DNA of 64,000 nucleotides from the NCBI RefSeq assembly GCF_036881715.1, contig NZ_JBAKBF010000005.1:124001-188000 (forward strand), read 5' to 3'. The notes below the pieces were generated by a model that had not been told where the DNA came from, made no database searches, and saw nothing but the letters and a program-made list of their open reading frames with translations. The stretch comes from Pannonibacter anstelovis (GTDB lineage: Bacteria > Pseudomonadota > Alphaproteobacteria > Rhizobiales > Stappiaceae). Position 1 is the first letter of the stretch, and every line of letters starts with the position of its first letter. Shown here piece by piece: positions 1 through 9,446 of this stretch. The translations under genes were made by a program, and so were the position numbers.

Positions 1-816
1 CTCCGGATCGGTGACCTTCGTGCCTTCTACGGTGACCGTGCCGAATTGCGCTGCCGGGCCTGCCTCGGCGATCAGTTCCACGTCCAGCTTGCCTGTGGCA
101 TGGTCGGCCGTGATGTCGCGCTTCGCTATCTGCGCCTTGGGGTAGCCGTTCTGGCGCAGGGCATTGACGATCTGCCGTTCGGCGGCAACGATCTTGGCGG
201 AGTTGGCCGTTTCTCCCTGCACAAGGCCCCAGGTCTGAGGGCTATCGGGAACACCCGGTGCGCCGGTGGAAACCTGAAGGCTGCCGAAGGTGAACAGCGG
301 TCCAGCCGCGACGTTGACCGACACCTGCACGGGACGCGGACCGGGAATATCACCACGCTCCAGCACGCTCTGCAAGGGCTGCCCGCCAAGCCGGATGTCG
401 ACGGTGCCGCCATAGAACCCTTGCAGATAGAGCTGGGCGATCAGCCGGTCGAAATCATTGAGCGCACGTGCGATCAAGCCGTCACTGCCGGAAGGCGGAG
501 AGCTCATCTCGGATATCAGAACGGAAGCTGATTCCAGCTGGTCCTTCAGGTCGTCCGATCCGCCGGAAAGAGACAGCTCTGCCTCATAAGGCAGGGCATC
601 AGCTGCAACCGTTTCGTCGTTGCCCCACAGGTGCACACCAAACAGTTCGAAAGCGGAAGCAGGATAAGTCAGCGGTGATGCGGATAGAACAAGGGCCGCA
701 GCAAGGCATGCCACCGGCAGCCGGAGACCGCGCGGCAGCCGCGCTGGCCAAATGGCTTGCAAAGCGCTGCCGAGCCGGAAATTCCGTCCGGACCTGTCTT
801 CTGACGGAAGACGCAT
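1..816 (-). CDS. tamA: TamA-like outer-membrane assembly protein, N-terminal part (runs off window)
   Basis: The minus strand is open from an ATG at 816 to the left edge (272 codons, no stop). The protein begins with a basic stretch and a hydrophobic signal segment (around LPVACLAAALVLSASPL), then FELFGVHLWG. POTRA-like sequence follows, including RALNDFDRLIAQLYLQGFYG and ALRQNGYPKAQIAKRDI. This is the layout of TamA/BamA-type surface antigens, whose POTRA repeats face the periplasm and whose C-terminal barrel (outside this window) sits in the outer membrane. TamA works with TamB in outer-membrane protein and envelope assembly. I see no strong ribosome site before the ATG, so the start is uncertain; the membrane signal begins about 32 residues in. 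A different Omp85 subfamily is possible because the barrel is not visible. Confidence 0.75.
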   Translation of the reverse strand, partial: MRLPSEDRSGRNFRLGSALQAIWPARLPRGLRLPVACLAAALVLSASPLTYPASAFELFGVHLWGNDETVAADALPYEAELSLSGGSDDLKDQLESASVLISEMSSPPSGSDGLIARALNDFDRLIAQLYLQGFYGGTVDIRLGGQPLQSVLERGDIPGPRPVQVSVNVAAGPLFTFGSLQVSTGAPGVPDSPQTWGLVQGETANSAKIVAAERQIVNALRQNGYPKAQIAKRDITADHATGKLDVELIAEAGPAAQFGTVTVEGTKVTDPE

Positions 817-840
817 CAACTTGCTACCGTCCCACACCTC

Positions 841-866
841 ATGCCGGGATTGACCCGGCGTGTCCC
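841..866. repeat. Intergenic hairpin between tamA and folD
   Basis: CATGCCGGG and CCCGGCGTG face each other across a 5-base spacer, with one G:T-type mismatch. It lies in the 244-bp gap downstream of folD and upstream of the tamA start. It could be a REP-like element or a weak folD terminator; there is no T-run next to it. Confidence 0.35.
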
Positions 867-1060
867 AAATCCTCGCGCGAAGCGCGGCATCATGCCCCTG
901 TATGGCACGGCCGGACGCCGTTGGCGAGCCTCTTGCTAACCATACGGGAGCCCGGAGATACCCTATCCCCGGGGTCAGTCTGGCGCAGAAGTGTCAATAG
1001 TTTCCAAAGATTGAGACTGAGCTGGCGAGCCTGCCAAAGGGCAGGGAAGCTCCGGCAACC

Positions 1061-1972
1061 TCAGAACAGCTCCGGCTCCGGAGCCACGCCAAGCTGGCGG
1101 CGGGCGGCGGTGAGAGTGTTGGCCATGAGCATGGCAATGGTCATCGGTCCGACGCCGCCGGGCACCGGCGTGATCGCACCGGCCACTTCAGCAGCTTCCG
1201 CGAAAGCCACGTCACCGACAAGCTTTGTCGCACCTTCGCCCTTGGCCGGGTTCGGCACGCGGTTGATGCCTACGTCGATCACGGTTGCACCGGGCTTGAT
1301 CCAGCTGCCGCGCACCATTTCCGGACGGCCGACGGCGGCCACAACGATATCGGCGCTGCGCACCACTTCGGGAAGGTCCTTCGTGCGGCTGTGGGCGATG
1401 GTCACGGTGCAGCTTTCGGCCAGCAGCAGCGCGGCCATCGGCTTGCCGACAATGTTGGAGCGGCCGATGACAACCGCATTGAGGCCGGCGAGGGGTGTTT
1501 GCAGCGTACGCTTTAGCAGCACGAGGCTGCCAGCGGGCGTGCAGGGCACAAGCGCCGTGTCGCGGGCGCCTGTTGCCAGAAGGCCAACGTTGACCGGATG
1601 GAAACCGTCCACGTCCTTTTCCGGACGGATCAGACGCAGCACCTTGGTTTCATCGATATGGCCGGGCAGGGGCAGCTGTACCAGAATGCCATGGATGGTA
1701 TCGTCTTCATTCAGCTGCTCCACCAGCGCCAGCAGGCTGGCTTCGGATGTGTCTGCGGGCAGAGTGTGCTTGACTGAATGAAACCCGCAAGCCTCTGCAG
1801 CGAGGCCCTTGTTGCGCACATAGACCTGGCTTGCCGGATCCTCACCTGCCAGAACCACCGCCAGCCCGGGCCGCTTGCCGGTTTCCGCCAGAAGCCTTGC
1901 GGCACGTGCGGAAATTTCGCTGCGCACGGAGGCCGCGATTGCCTTGCCGTCAATGAGGTTTGCCTTGCTCAT
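1061..1972 (-). CDS. folD: Bifunctional methylenetetrahydrofolate dehydrogenase / methenyltetrahydrofolate cyclohydrolase
   Basis: The 303-residue protein has the standard FolD signatures. YVRNKG near residue 51 holds the catalytic Tyr and Lys. GILVQLPLPGH, EKDVDGFHPVNVG, the NADP-site GRSNIVGKP and the C-terminal PVPGGVGPMTIAMLM are also present. The cytoplasmic enzyme interconverts 5,10-methylene-, methenyl- and 10-formyl-tetrahydrofolate with NADP. Length is normal (about 280-300). It is the last gene of a minus-strand series fhs, AGE isomerase, folD. With Fhs it would give a formate-tetrahydrofolate route to C1 units. The identification is secure. Confidence 0.97.
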   Translation of the reverse strand: MSKANLIDGKAIAASVRSEISARAARLLAETGKRPGLAVVLAGEDPASQVYVRNKGLAAEACGFHSVKHTLPADTSEASLLALVEQLNEDDTIHGILVQLPLPGHIDETKVLRLIRPEKDVDGFHPVNVGLLATGARDTALVPCTPAGSLVLLKRTLQTPLAGLNAVVIGRSNIVGKPMAALLLAESCTVTIAHSRTKDLPEVVRSADIVVAAVGRPEMVRGSWIKPGATVIDVGINRVPNPAKGEGATKLVGDVAFAEAAEVAGAITPVPGGVGPMTIAMLMANTLTAARRQLGVAPEPELF

Positions 1973-2107
1973 GGGTCACGTCTTTCACAAGCGGCGCGGG
2001 AGGCGCACCGGCTGGCTGATTTTGCGCGCACCATAGGCAGCAAGCCCTGCGCTGAAAAGAGGCTTTTGGCTAGTTTCTCGTCTTTTTGCCGGAGCTTTCC
2101 AACCGGG

Positions 2108-3301
2108 TCAAAGCTTGCGGATGAAAGACGTAAGGCAGGAGATGGCACAGACGATATGATAGAGCGAACTCGCTGGTGCAGGCTCATCAACGAAGCTGCC
2201 GTCTTCAAGCCATTTGTCGCGCCACAGACCCTGAACCGGCACGTCTAGATAGGCCTGCAGTGCTTGGCCGGCCCTCAGGGCAGAGGCGATCGCGGCTTCC
2301 CGTCTTTCACCGGTCTGGATTTCCGCAAGGGCTATTCCGGCCTTGAGCCATTCGGTTTGCACCCAGAGGCGTGCCGCCTTGTCGCGTGGCGTCAGGTCCC
2401 CATGGAGCTCCATGATAGCTGCGCCACGGGACGGATCGATTCCGTATGTTTCAGCAAGGTCGGCAAGCCTTGCGGCAACGGGCAGGATCCCGGCAGTCTT
2501 TCCGCGCCGCTTCGCCCAGTTCAGCAACAGCCAGGCCCATTCAAACTGATGACCTGGCTCTACCGACTGCATGGATGCGTCCTGCGGCAGCGACCAGTCT
2601 AGCGCGAAAAACTCATGCAGGGCGCCAGTGGCCGGATCAATGAACCGGGTCAGCGCGAGTGTGACGATCTGATCCGCAAGATCCCGCCAGCGCATGCCGC
2701 CGCCGGCATCTTCCATGGCAAGACAGGCCTCCAGCATGTGCATATGCGGGTTGGAGCGGAGCGGTGCCTGCGGCGGATTGGCTTCGTGGAACCCGCCACC
2801 GGGATGAGCAAAGCTGTTGCTCAGCTCCAGCAGTGTCCGGTCTGCGCTTGCAAGCAGATCTGCATGCCGGTGCGGAATGGCTTTCGTGCCATGGGCAAGA
2901 GCAAAGACCAGGAATGCCTGATTATAGAGATCGAATGTGGTGTCGCGGGTCCGGCCGTCCCAGCTGATTGCATTCACCGCAAGCCGGTTCTCGTCACGGA
3001 AATTGTTCAGGAAATGACAGAGACCCCTATGGGCCTGGTCCTGCACTGCTCCCGTGTAGCCGAGCTGGGCTCCCTCAATCAGACTGTAGATCTGCCGCGG
3101 GGCAACACGTGCCCGCACCATGCCGCTCTCCGGTGCCCGGGCATCGTCAATGGACAATGTTTCGGCAAAGCGGCCCGTCTGCGGATCAAACCCGGCCTTC
3201 AGCCAAAGCGGCAGTGCACTCTCGCAAAGCCATGTTCTCAGGCGCAGGTCCAGATCTTTGATGGCGGCGAGTGCCGGAGACGTAGAAGCGGATGATATCA
3301 T
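2108..3301 (-). CDS. AGE-family sugar epimerase/isomerase
   Basis: This (alpha/alpha)6-barrel protein of the N-acylglucosamine 2-epimerase family carries the two family His motifs: RSNPHMHMLEA near residue 185 and EPGHQFEWAWLL near residue 245. I chose the ATG at 3301 (MISSASTSP, 397 aa); the frame is open upstream to 3334. Family members act on free sugars, for example N-acetylglucosamine to N-acetylmannosamine, mannose to fructose, or sulfoquinovose isomerisation. In alphaproteobacteria many are D-mannose isomerases, which I favour, but the sequence alone does not settle substrate. It sits between fhs and folD although its chemistry is unrelated. A palindromic site lies about 50 bp upstream of the start. 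Confidence 0.85.
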   Translation of the reverse strand: MISSASTSPALAAIKDLDLRLRTWLCESALPLWLKAGFDPQTGRFAETLSIDDARAPESGMVRARVAPRQIYSLIEGAQLGYTGAVQDQAHRGLCHFLNNFRDENRLAVNAISWDGRTRDTTFDLYNQAFLVFALAHGTKAIPHRHADLLASADRTLLELSNSFAHPGGGFHEANPPQAPLRSNPHMHMLEACLAMEDAGGGMRWRDLADQIVTLALTRFIDPATGALHEFFALDWSLPQDASMQSVEPGHQFEWAWLLLNWAKRRGKTAGILPVAARLADLAETYGIDPSRGAAIMELHGDLTPRDKAARLWVQTEWLKAGIALAEIQTGERREAAIASALRAGQALQAYLDVPVQGLWRDKWLEDGSFVDEPAPASSLYHIVCAISCLTSFIRKL

Positions 3302-3346
3302 AGCGCAATCCAGTTCTCTGCGGCGGGGCGGCATAGGCCGGTTCTC

Positions 3347-3360
3347 AGTAGTTCTACTAG
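3347..3360 (-). promoter_or_regulatory. Candidate operator upstream of the AGE isomerase
   Basis: AGTAGTTCTACT (3347-3358) is a perfect 12-bp palindrome 46-57 bp upstream of the AGE start. Read on the gene's strand, 3351-3360 is CTAGTAGAAC, and the same 10-mer occurs in the same orientation just upstream of dctP (36287-36296). No regulator can be assigned. Confidence 0.3.
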
Positions 3361-3510
3361 CGCAGCCTCTGCCGCATGGACAGGTCGTAGCGTAACCTTG
3401 ATGTCAGACAAGCCGGCATAGTTATTGTCTGATTTGCGGAGGCTTGAAAAGGATGCATCCATCCGTAACCAGTCTGGCTTATCTAAAGGACGCGCACCGT
3501 CTCCTGCGCC

Positions 3511-5181
3511 TCAGAACAGACCTTCCACCTGACCTTCTGCATTCAGGTGGATGTCCAGCGCCGCCGGATGGCGTGGCAGGCCGGGCATGGTCATGATGTC
3601 CCCGCAGATGGCGACGATGAACCCGGCACCTGCCGACAGCCGCACCTCGCGCACCGGCAGATCGTGCCCTTCGGGTGCGCCGAGCAGGGCAGGGTTGGCC
3701 GAGAAGGAATACTGCGTCTTGGCCATGCAGACTGGCAGGTGGCCATAGCCGCTTTCCTGCCAGCGCTCCAGCTGGCGGCGGGCGGCGGGGTCGAAGGAAA
3801 TCGAGCCCGCCCGGTAGATCTTCCGGGCCACGATTTCGATCTTGTCCGTCAACGGCATTTCGTCCGGATAGAGCGGTTCGAACCGGGCGCTGCCGCCGTC
3901 CGCCAGTTCCACCACCTTGCGGGCGAGAGCTTCCGTGCCCTTGGAGCCTTCGGCCCAGTGTGTTGCCAGAATGGCCTCGACGCCGAGACTGCGGCAAGAG
4001 GCCGTAACCGCAGCGATTTCCGCATCCGTGTCGGAGGTGAAATGATTGAGCGCCACCACCACCGGAACGCCGAACTGGCGAAGGTTTTCGATGTGGCGGC
4101 CAAGATTGCACAGACCGGCCTCGACGGCGGCCACGTTCTCATGACCAAGATCTGCCTTGGCGGCGCCGCCGTTCATCTTGAGCGCGCGCACCGTTGCCAC
4201 CAGAACCACGGCTGAAGGCTCAAGTCCCGCCTTGCGGCATTTGATGTCAAAGAACTTTTCTGCTCCCAGATCCGCGCCGAAGCCGGCTTCCGTCACCACA
4301 TAATCGGCCAGCCGCAGGGCTGTCTGCGTTGCCACCACGGAATTGCAGCCATGGGCGATGTTGGCAAAGGGGCCGCCGTGGACGAAGGCGGGCGTATGTT
4401 CCAGTGTCTGCACCAGATTGGGCTGGAAGGCCTGACGCAGCAGCACGGTCATTGCGCCGTCCGCACCCAGATCACGCGCCGTCACCGGGCTGCGGTCCGC
4501 ACGTGTTCCAATCACGATATCGCCAAGACGGCGCTGCAGGTCTTCAAGATCGGTGGCAAGACAGAGGATTGCCATCACCTCCGAGGCGACGGTGATGTCG
4601 AAACCTGCTTCCCGCGTTGTGCCATTGGCCCGTCCGCCGAGGCCGGTGACGATCGAGCGCAGGGCCCGGTCGTTCATGTCCATCACGCGGCGGAAAGCGA
4701 TGCGCTGCGGGTCCAGTCCGAGCGCGTTGCCCCAGTGCAGATGATTGTCGATCAGCGCGGCCAGCAGGTTGTGGGCGGAGGTGATGGCATGGAAATCGCC
4801 GGTGAAATGGAGATTGATGTCCTCCATCGGCACCACCTGGGCCTTGCCGCCACCCGCCGCACCGCCCTTCACGCCGAAGCAGGGGCCAAGCGAAGGTTCG
4901 CGCAGACAGATTGCCGTCTTCTTCCCTATGCGCGCCAGCCCGTCGCCAAGGCCGACTGTGGTCGTCGTCTTGCCTTCTCCCGCCGGCGTCGGGTTGATGG
5001 CGGTGACAAGCACCAGCTTGCCTTTCGGCTGGTCCTGCACATCGGCGATGAACGCGCCGGAAATCTTGGCCTTGGTCTTGCCAAAAGGCTCAAGTGCGTC
5101 CTCGGGGATGGCGAGCTTCGCAGCAATATCTCTCATCGGCAGCAATTGCGCTGCCCGCGCGATCTCGATGTCGCTCGCCAT
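3511..5181 (-). CDS. fhs: Formate-tetrahydrofolate ligase
   Basis: The 556-residue protein matches the full length of Fhs. It has the ATP-binding TPAGEGKTTTTVGLGDG (about residues 64-80), then EPSLGPCFGVKGGAAGGG and the family run around INLHFTGDFHAITSAHNLL. It makes 10-formyl-tetrahydrofolate from formate, ATP and tetrahydrofolate in the cytoplasm, for purine synthesis, initiator Met-tRNA formylation or formate assimilation. The start is ATG at 5181, 85 bp downstream of the GGDEF-EAL stop. folD lies two genes downstream, which is functionally consistent. Confidence 0.97.
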   Translation of the reverse strand: MASDIEIARAAQLLPMRDIAAKLAIPEDALEPFGKTKAKISGAFIADVQDQPKGKLVLVTAINPTPAGEGKTTTTVGLGDGLARIGKKTAICLREPSLGPCFGVKGGAAGGGKAQVVPMEDINLHFTGDFHAITSAHNLLAALIDNHLHWGNALGLDPQRIAFRRVMDMNDRALRSIVTGLGGRANGTTREAGFDITVASEVMAILCLATDLEDLQRRLGDIVIGTRADRSPVTARDLGADGAMTVLLRQAFQPNLVQTLEHTPAFVHGGPFANIAHGCNSVVATQTALRLADYVVTEAGFGADLGAEKFFDIKCRKAGLEPSAVVLVATVRALKMNGGAAKADLGHENVAAVEAGLCNLGRHIENLRQFGVPVVVALNHFTSDTDAEIAAVTASCRSLGVEAILATHWAEGSKGTEALARKVVELADGGSARFEPLYPDEMPLTDKIEIVARKIYRAGSISFDPAARRQLERWQESGYGHLPVCMAKTQYSFSANPALLGAPEGHDLPVREVRLSAGAGFIVAICGDIMTMPGLPRHPAALDIHLNAEGQVEGLF

Positions 5182-5266
5182 GTCTGCTCCCTGGAATCAG
5201 TCTTGTCCCGTCTGTCCTTGGTAGCCTGCCAGAAGCGTGCAGGGGAGAGGATTCTTGTGTGTCCGG

Positions 5267-7261
5267 TTACGAGCTCGCCTGGGTATCGATCAGGGTGAAA
5301 CGGCTTCTGCCGCTTGGGTCCTGTGTCAAAAGGCCATGCCCTCCGGCCTGATCCATGATCTTTGCTGCGAGTGCTTCCAGAGGCACGGCTGCGCCGAACA
5401 GATAGCCCTGTCCCTTGGAGCATCCCGCTTTCTGCAGCAGCGCCTGCTGCTCCAGGGTTTCCACTCCTTCCACGGTCACGGCGATGTTCAGATCGCGCGC
5501 AAGGCCAACCACCGCCTCGATGATCGACTTGCTCTGTGGATCTGAAGAAAGGGAGCGCACGAAGCTCCTGTCTACTTTCAGCTCGTCCCAGTCGAACTGG
5601 CGCAGATAGGAGAGGGACGAGTAACCCGTGCCGAAGTCATCAAGGGCGATCGTGACCCCAAGCTTCTTCAGCCTGTCCAGGGTCGAGATGCAGCGTGCCG
5701 CATCGCTCATCAGAATGGATTCGGTCACCTCCAGCCGCAGCCGCTCCGGCGCAAGGCCAGTGTCCAGCAGGATCTGGCGCACAGTCTCAAGCAGGTCGTC
5801 GCGCAGGATCTGGGCGACGGACAGATTGACCGAAACGGGCAGTGTGCCAAGAACGCGGGCCGCATCCGAGCATGCCTGCTGCAGAATGGAACGGCCCATG
5901 TCCACGACCTTGCCCGAGCCTTCGGCTATGGGCACGAATTCATCCGGCCCGATGCGTCCCAACTGAGGGTGGGTCCATCGGGCAAGGGCCTCCACGCCAA
6001 TGATGCGTCCGGTGCCGAGTTCCACCTGCGGCTGGTAAAAGGGGAGAATGTCGCCGGCCATGATGGCCGGATGCAGATCGGCTTCGATCTGGCGCCGGCG
6101 GGAAAGGTTAGCCCGCATGCCGGCATCGAACAACTGCACGATACCCTTGGCCCTGCCTTTGGCAAGGCTGAGAGCAAGGTCGGCGTTATCAGGGAGCTGC
6201 GTCCGGTCTTGAAGCCCGGGGCCATCGACAGCAAGCCCGATCGTTGCATCCACCAGCACGGTTCCGTGTTTCAGGCGATAAGGCTCCCGCAGAGCCTTCA
6301 GCAGGAACTCAGCCTTCTGACGGGCATCCTGAAGCCCGTTTTCCGTGCGCAGCAGGACGAGGAATTCATCACCGCCAAAACGGGCTGCCATGGCATTTTC
6401 CCAGAGCGAGACAATGCTGGTAAGCCGCTGGCCGACGCCGTTCAGCAGGGCATCACCTGCCGCATGGCCCAATGTGTCATTGACAGTCTTGAAGCCGTCC
6501 AGATCAATGGCGAGAACGGCAAGCGGGCGGCTGCTCTTGCGCTCCAGCTCAGCCCGGAAAAAGTCATGAAAGGCCAGGCGGTTCGGTAGCGAAGTGAGCT
6601 GGTCATGGCGGGCGACAAAAGCATGATCGGCCGCCGAACGTTCCGCCTGGGCCCGTGCTGCCACCAGCGTTCTGTTCTGCAGGAACAGGCTTGCCAGAAG
6701 TACCCCGCCGACGGCGAGAAGGGCGTAGGTCAGCCAGTTGCCCGCCATCATGGAGGCCTGAAGCCGTTCCCGGATCTTGTCTGCCTCGACAAGGCTCAGG
6801 CTATAGGCTTCCCCGCCAATGCGGTCGACAGCGGCCTTGACCTGGACCATCCGGTCAATGATTTCGAGTTGCGCTTTCGGGTCTTCGATCCGGTCGAACA
6901 GTGGTTCAAGGGCCTCCAGGTCGGCCGCCAGTTGCTCGAACCGTGCGACCCGCTCGGCGGACAGATCCAGAAACGTCCGGAATTGTCCGGAATTCCAGGT
7001 TTTCACGCGGCCGATCATGATCTGATAGTAGAGCTGCGCCTCGCTTGCGGCGGACTTGTCGCCCGTTGCCACATAGCGCGCGACCAGCTCGCGCAGGGCC
7101 GAGACCTCAAGACGGCCGTTGAAGCCAGTCCAGGCAATGTCGTAACGCTTTGCTTGAATGACGGCGTTCTGGTTGGCTGCAGTGATGTAGGGCTGGATTA
7201 CAGCCGCCGCAGCCAGGCAGATGAAGAGAAATACAGTTATTCGCCGGAACCAGATCGTCAT
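5267..7261 (-). CDS. Membrane-bound GGDEF-EAL c-di-GMP protein
   Basis: From the ATG at 7261 (MTIWFRRITVF) the protein has 664 residues. A first membrane helix (about 5-25) is followed by a roughly 150-residue region rich in helix-forming sequence, probably periplasmic, then a second helix (WLTYALLAVGGVLLASLFL). After that come GGDEF (HDQLTSLPNR, RFGGDEFLV) and EAL (GVEALARWTHP, DDFGTGYSSLSYL, VEGVET). Both active-site motifs look intact, so it could make or break c-di-GMP. The inhibitory RxxD five residues before GGDEF is replaced by WENA. An alternative TTG start at 7324 would overlap the upstream gene's end by 31 bp. The preceding gene encodes a secreted protein likely to be its partner. 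Confidence 0.93.
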   Translation of the reverse strand: MTIWFRRITVFLFICLAAAAVIQPYITAANQNAVIQAKRYDIAWTGFNGRLEVSALRELVARYVATGDKSAASEAQLYYQIMIGRVKTWNSGQFRTFLDLSAERVARFEQLAADLEALEPLFDRIEDPKAQLEIIDRMVQVKAAVDRIGGEAYSLSLVEADKIRERLQASMMAGNWLTYALLAVGGVLLASLFLQNRTLVAARAQAERSAADHAFVARHDQLTSLPNRLAFHDFFRAELERKSSRPLAVLAIDLDGFKTVNDTLGHAAGDALLNGVGQRLTSIVSLWENAMAARFGGDEFLVLLRTENGLQDARQKAEFLLKALREPYRLKHGTVLVDATIGLAVDGPGLQDRTQLPDNADLALSLAKGRAKGIVQLFDAGMRANLSRRRQIEADLHPAIMAGDILPFYQPQVELGTGRIIGVEALARWTHPQLGRIGPDEFVPIAEGSGKVVDMGRSILQQACSDAARVLGTLPVSVNLSVAQILRDDLLETVRQILLDTGLAPERLRLEVTESILMSDAARCISTLDRLKKLGVTIALDDFGTGYSSLSYLRQFDWDELKVDRSFVRSLSSDPQSKSIIEAVVGLARDLNIAVTVEGVETLEQQALLQKAGCSKGQGYLFGAAVPLEALAAKIMDQAGGHGLLTQDPSGRSRFTLIDTQASS

Positions 7262-7293
7262 GGCAACAGTCACCGGTATGAGGGAGGGGCTTG

Positions 7294-7779
7294 TCACCTG
7301 ATTGTAATCTGGCGTATCTGCCAAACGGCGCGCGAGTAGTAGCTTTCCGTCTTGAGCTCAGGCCTGTCACTGAAGGGGAATATCAAGAAGAGGGGCCCTT
7401 TATCTGCAACAGGCATGTGCTTACCGTTCTGCCGGGTTGCCAGCAGGCCTTTCGCCTGAACGACGTCATCAAACGGCATCTGGACGAAGTAGCTGTTGAG
7501 AGCCATTACCTCGACCATGCCACCTTGAACCCCTGCATGAGCCATCAGCTTGGCAAACGGGACACCTTCAAAAGTTACCTCGCCATCATGCCATGGCGTC
7601 ACGGTTGTCAGGCTTTCCAGGCCCAGTGCCTCGATTTCCTCCATGGTCATCGAAACGGGACCGGATGGCACATTACCGTCAATCGTGAGAATGGCCGCTC
7701 CCGCTGAAGCTGTTGATGCGCCTTGAATAATGGACATGAAGAAAACAACGCTGGCAAAAATAGCAGGAAGGAGGCGCAT
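7294..7779 (-). CDS. Secreted molybdopterin-oxidoreductase-fold protein, probably non-catalytic
   Basis: The protein is 161 residues from the ATG at 7779. That ATG is preceded by GGAGAG at 5-base spacing; the frame opens upstream at a TTG (7794) that contains the ribosome site, so 7779 is preferred. An N-terminal signal peptide (LLPAIFASVVFFMSII to ASTASAG) precedes a domain resembling the oxidoreductase molybdopterin-binding (SUOX) fold: ILTIDGNV, WHDGEVTFEGVPFAKLMAHAG, and YYSRAVWQIRQITI at the end. There is no cysteine anywhere, so the Mo-ligating Cys of sulfite oxidase is missing and redox catalysis is unlikely. It overlaps or abuts the GGDEF-EAL gene, suggesting a periplasmic ligand-binding or sensor subunit (inference). 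Confidence 0.75.
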   Translation of the reverse strand: MRLLPAIFASVVFFMSIIQGASTASAGAAILTIDGNVPSGPVSMTMEEIEALGLESLTTVTPWHDGEVTFEGVPFAKLMAHAGVQGGMVEVMALNSYFVQMPFDDVVQAKGLLATRQNGKHMPVADKGPLFLIFPFSDRPELKTESYYSRAVWQIRQITIR

Positions 7780-8071
7780 CGAGACTCTCCGCAATATGAA
7801 TAAAATTAGAGTAGCCCTTTCCCGTCCAAGACTGGGTAAAGGAAACCGTTAAAATTTTAGGCAGTTATCCTTTTCTGACCCAGCGTCAGATAAGGCGTGC
7901 CCAAAGCGAAAACGCGTTTCCGGGGCTGCTGTGCCCCACAATAGGTCAACTCGCTAAGGAAACGGTAAAATCTGGCGCCTGAGGATAAATTGCATGCATG
8001 AAACGGGAAATTTACCGCACTAGCCTGCCTGGCTGATGCGGTCCTCACCGTCTCATGTTCGTCATGCGGTA

Positions 8072-9118
8072 TCAGACCGGGACAGCCGCCTGCCGCAGGT
8101 GCGTGCGCGCACCGCGCGAAGTGCGGTTGCCGCCCTGATAGGTGTTGCGCTCTTCCGTCGGCGTCACGAGAAAGCGTTCCCGGTAGCATTTGGTGAAATG
8201 CGAGGTAGAGGCAAAGCCGCAGGCAATGGCCACATCCAGCACCGCGCGCGAGGTACGGCGCAGAAGGTCCCGGGCCGTCTCAAGGCGCAGTTTCAGATAG
8301 TATTGTCCCGGCGTGCAGTTGAAGTGGCGCCGGAACAGCCGTTCCAGCTGGCGGGGTGACAGGTTCACGGTCATTGCCAGCTGCTGGCAGGAGAGGGGGT
8401 CCTCGATATGCATGTCCATGATGCGGATGGCTTCGAGGATCTTCGCATTGGAGATGCCTGTGCGCGCCTCGATGTCATGGCGCTGTGCGCTCTCGCCCGA
8501 CCGCATGTTCTGATACAGGGCAACTTCGGCAACCTCATGTGCCAGCGCTGCCCCGTGGCGGATGGCGATGAGCCGCAGCATCATGTCCAGTGAGGCCATG
8601 CCACCGCCGCAGGTGATGCAGTTGCGGTCAATTGCAAAAATATCCGAGGATACATCCACGCCGGGAAACTCCTCGCGGAAGGACCGCAGGTTCTCCCAGT
8701 GGAGCGTGCAGCGCCTTCCTTCCAGAAGACCATAGCGCGCCAGCAAATACGCGCCTGTGCAGATGGCACCGAAGGTGCGTCCGCGTGCATTCAGTTTGCG
8801 CAGGCGCGTTCCCAGCTCCTTGTCCAGCGGCAGCCGTTCCACATCGATACCGCTGCACAGCAAGGTGATATCGGCATCGTCCAGATCGTGAATGCTATGG
8901 TTCACGCTGATTTCGCAGCTATTCGATGCTGCCACCGGCAATCCGTCCAGGGAATAGGTTTTCCAGCGGTAGAAGTCCCGCCCCAGAACCCGGTTGGCAA
9001 GGCGTAACGGCTCGACGACAGAGGTAAAGGCAATCATCGAAAAACGGTCGAGGAGCACGAGTGCAATAGTCTGCCCCTCGGTATCTGCCCTATGTGGCTG
9101 CGGACCGGAATTGGACAT
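8072..9118 (-). CDS. GlxA/GbdR-type AraC-family transcriptional regulator
   Basis: The N-terminal half is a DJ-1/class I glutamine-amidotransferase-like domain with FGAICTGAYLLARYGLL at the nucleophile elbow. The C-terminal half is an AraC double helix-turn-helix (LSCQQLAMTVNLSPRQLERLFRRHF; DVAIACGFASTSHFTKCYRERF). This is the architecture of GlxA, GbdR, CdhR and ArgR regulators, which respond to small nitrogen compounds such as glycine betaine, carnitine or arginine. I chose ATG 9118 (MSNSGPQ); a GTG at 9130 is possible. It is divergent from fpr, sharing an intergenic region of about 330 bp. The effector is not predictable from this window. Confidence 0.9.
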   Translation of the reverse strand: MSNSGPQPHRADTEGQTIALVLLDRFSMIAFTSVVEPLRLANRVLGRDFYRWKTYSLDGLPVAASNSCEISVNHSIHDLDDADITLLCSGIDVERLPLDKELGTRLRKLNARGRTFGAICTGAYLLARYGLLEGRRCTLHWENLRSFREEFPGVDVSSDIFAIDRNCITCGGGMASLDMMLRLIAIRHGAALAHEVAEVALYQNMRSGESAQRHDIEARTGISNAKILEAIRIMDMHIEDPLSCQQLAMTVNLSPRQLERLFRRHFNCTPGQYYLKLRLETARDLLRRTSRAVLDVAIACGFASTSHFTKCYRERFLVTPTEERNTYQGGNRTSRGARTHLRQAAVPV

Positions 9119-9446
9119 GGAACGCGGCACCCCTAACTCTGGAAGATTATGTATTTTCCGGTATGGAGCGCTATCATTGGTTAGTCTGTCAATGAAAATT
9201 TCCGCGCTTCAGCCACTGCGGAAACCGTTTCTGGAATCTGCTGCCGATTAGATTTTTTTTTATGTGGGAGGCATTTTCCAGGGCGCTTGTTGCTTCATAT
9301 CAAGGCAAGGAAAGTGGTAGGTGATACGCCACAATAGCCTGTGTCTTGCCGGTGAGGGGGCGACTCTCTCTCACGCGCAAGTGCGGGCCGCTCCGATGGA
9401 CTTGCCGCTGGCGTGATGTGTCGCGGCGTAACATGACTGGACCGCC
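9119..9446. other. Divergent intergenic region, glxA-type regulator / fpr
   Basis: No convincing gene. It includes an A/T-rich patch around 9248-9262 and must hold the promoters of both divergent genes. I could not identify clean -35/-10 pairs. Confidence 0.4.

Noticed and set aside
468..1781. 437-codon plus-strand frame across tamA and folD
   Set aside because: Antisense to both genes, Ser/Arg/Thr-rich without any domain.
7857..8189. 110-codon minus-strand frame between the GlxA regulator and the SUOX-like gene
   Set aside because: It overlaps the 3' end of the regulator out of frame, and has no ribosome site or recognisable family.
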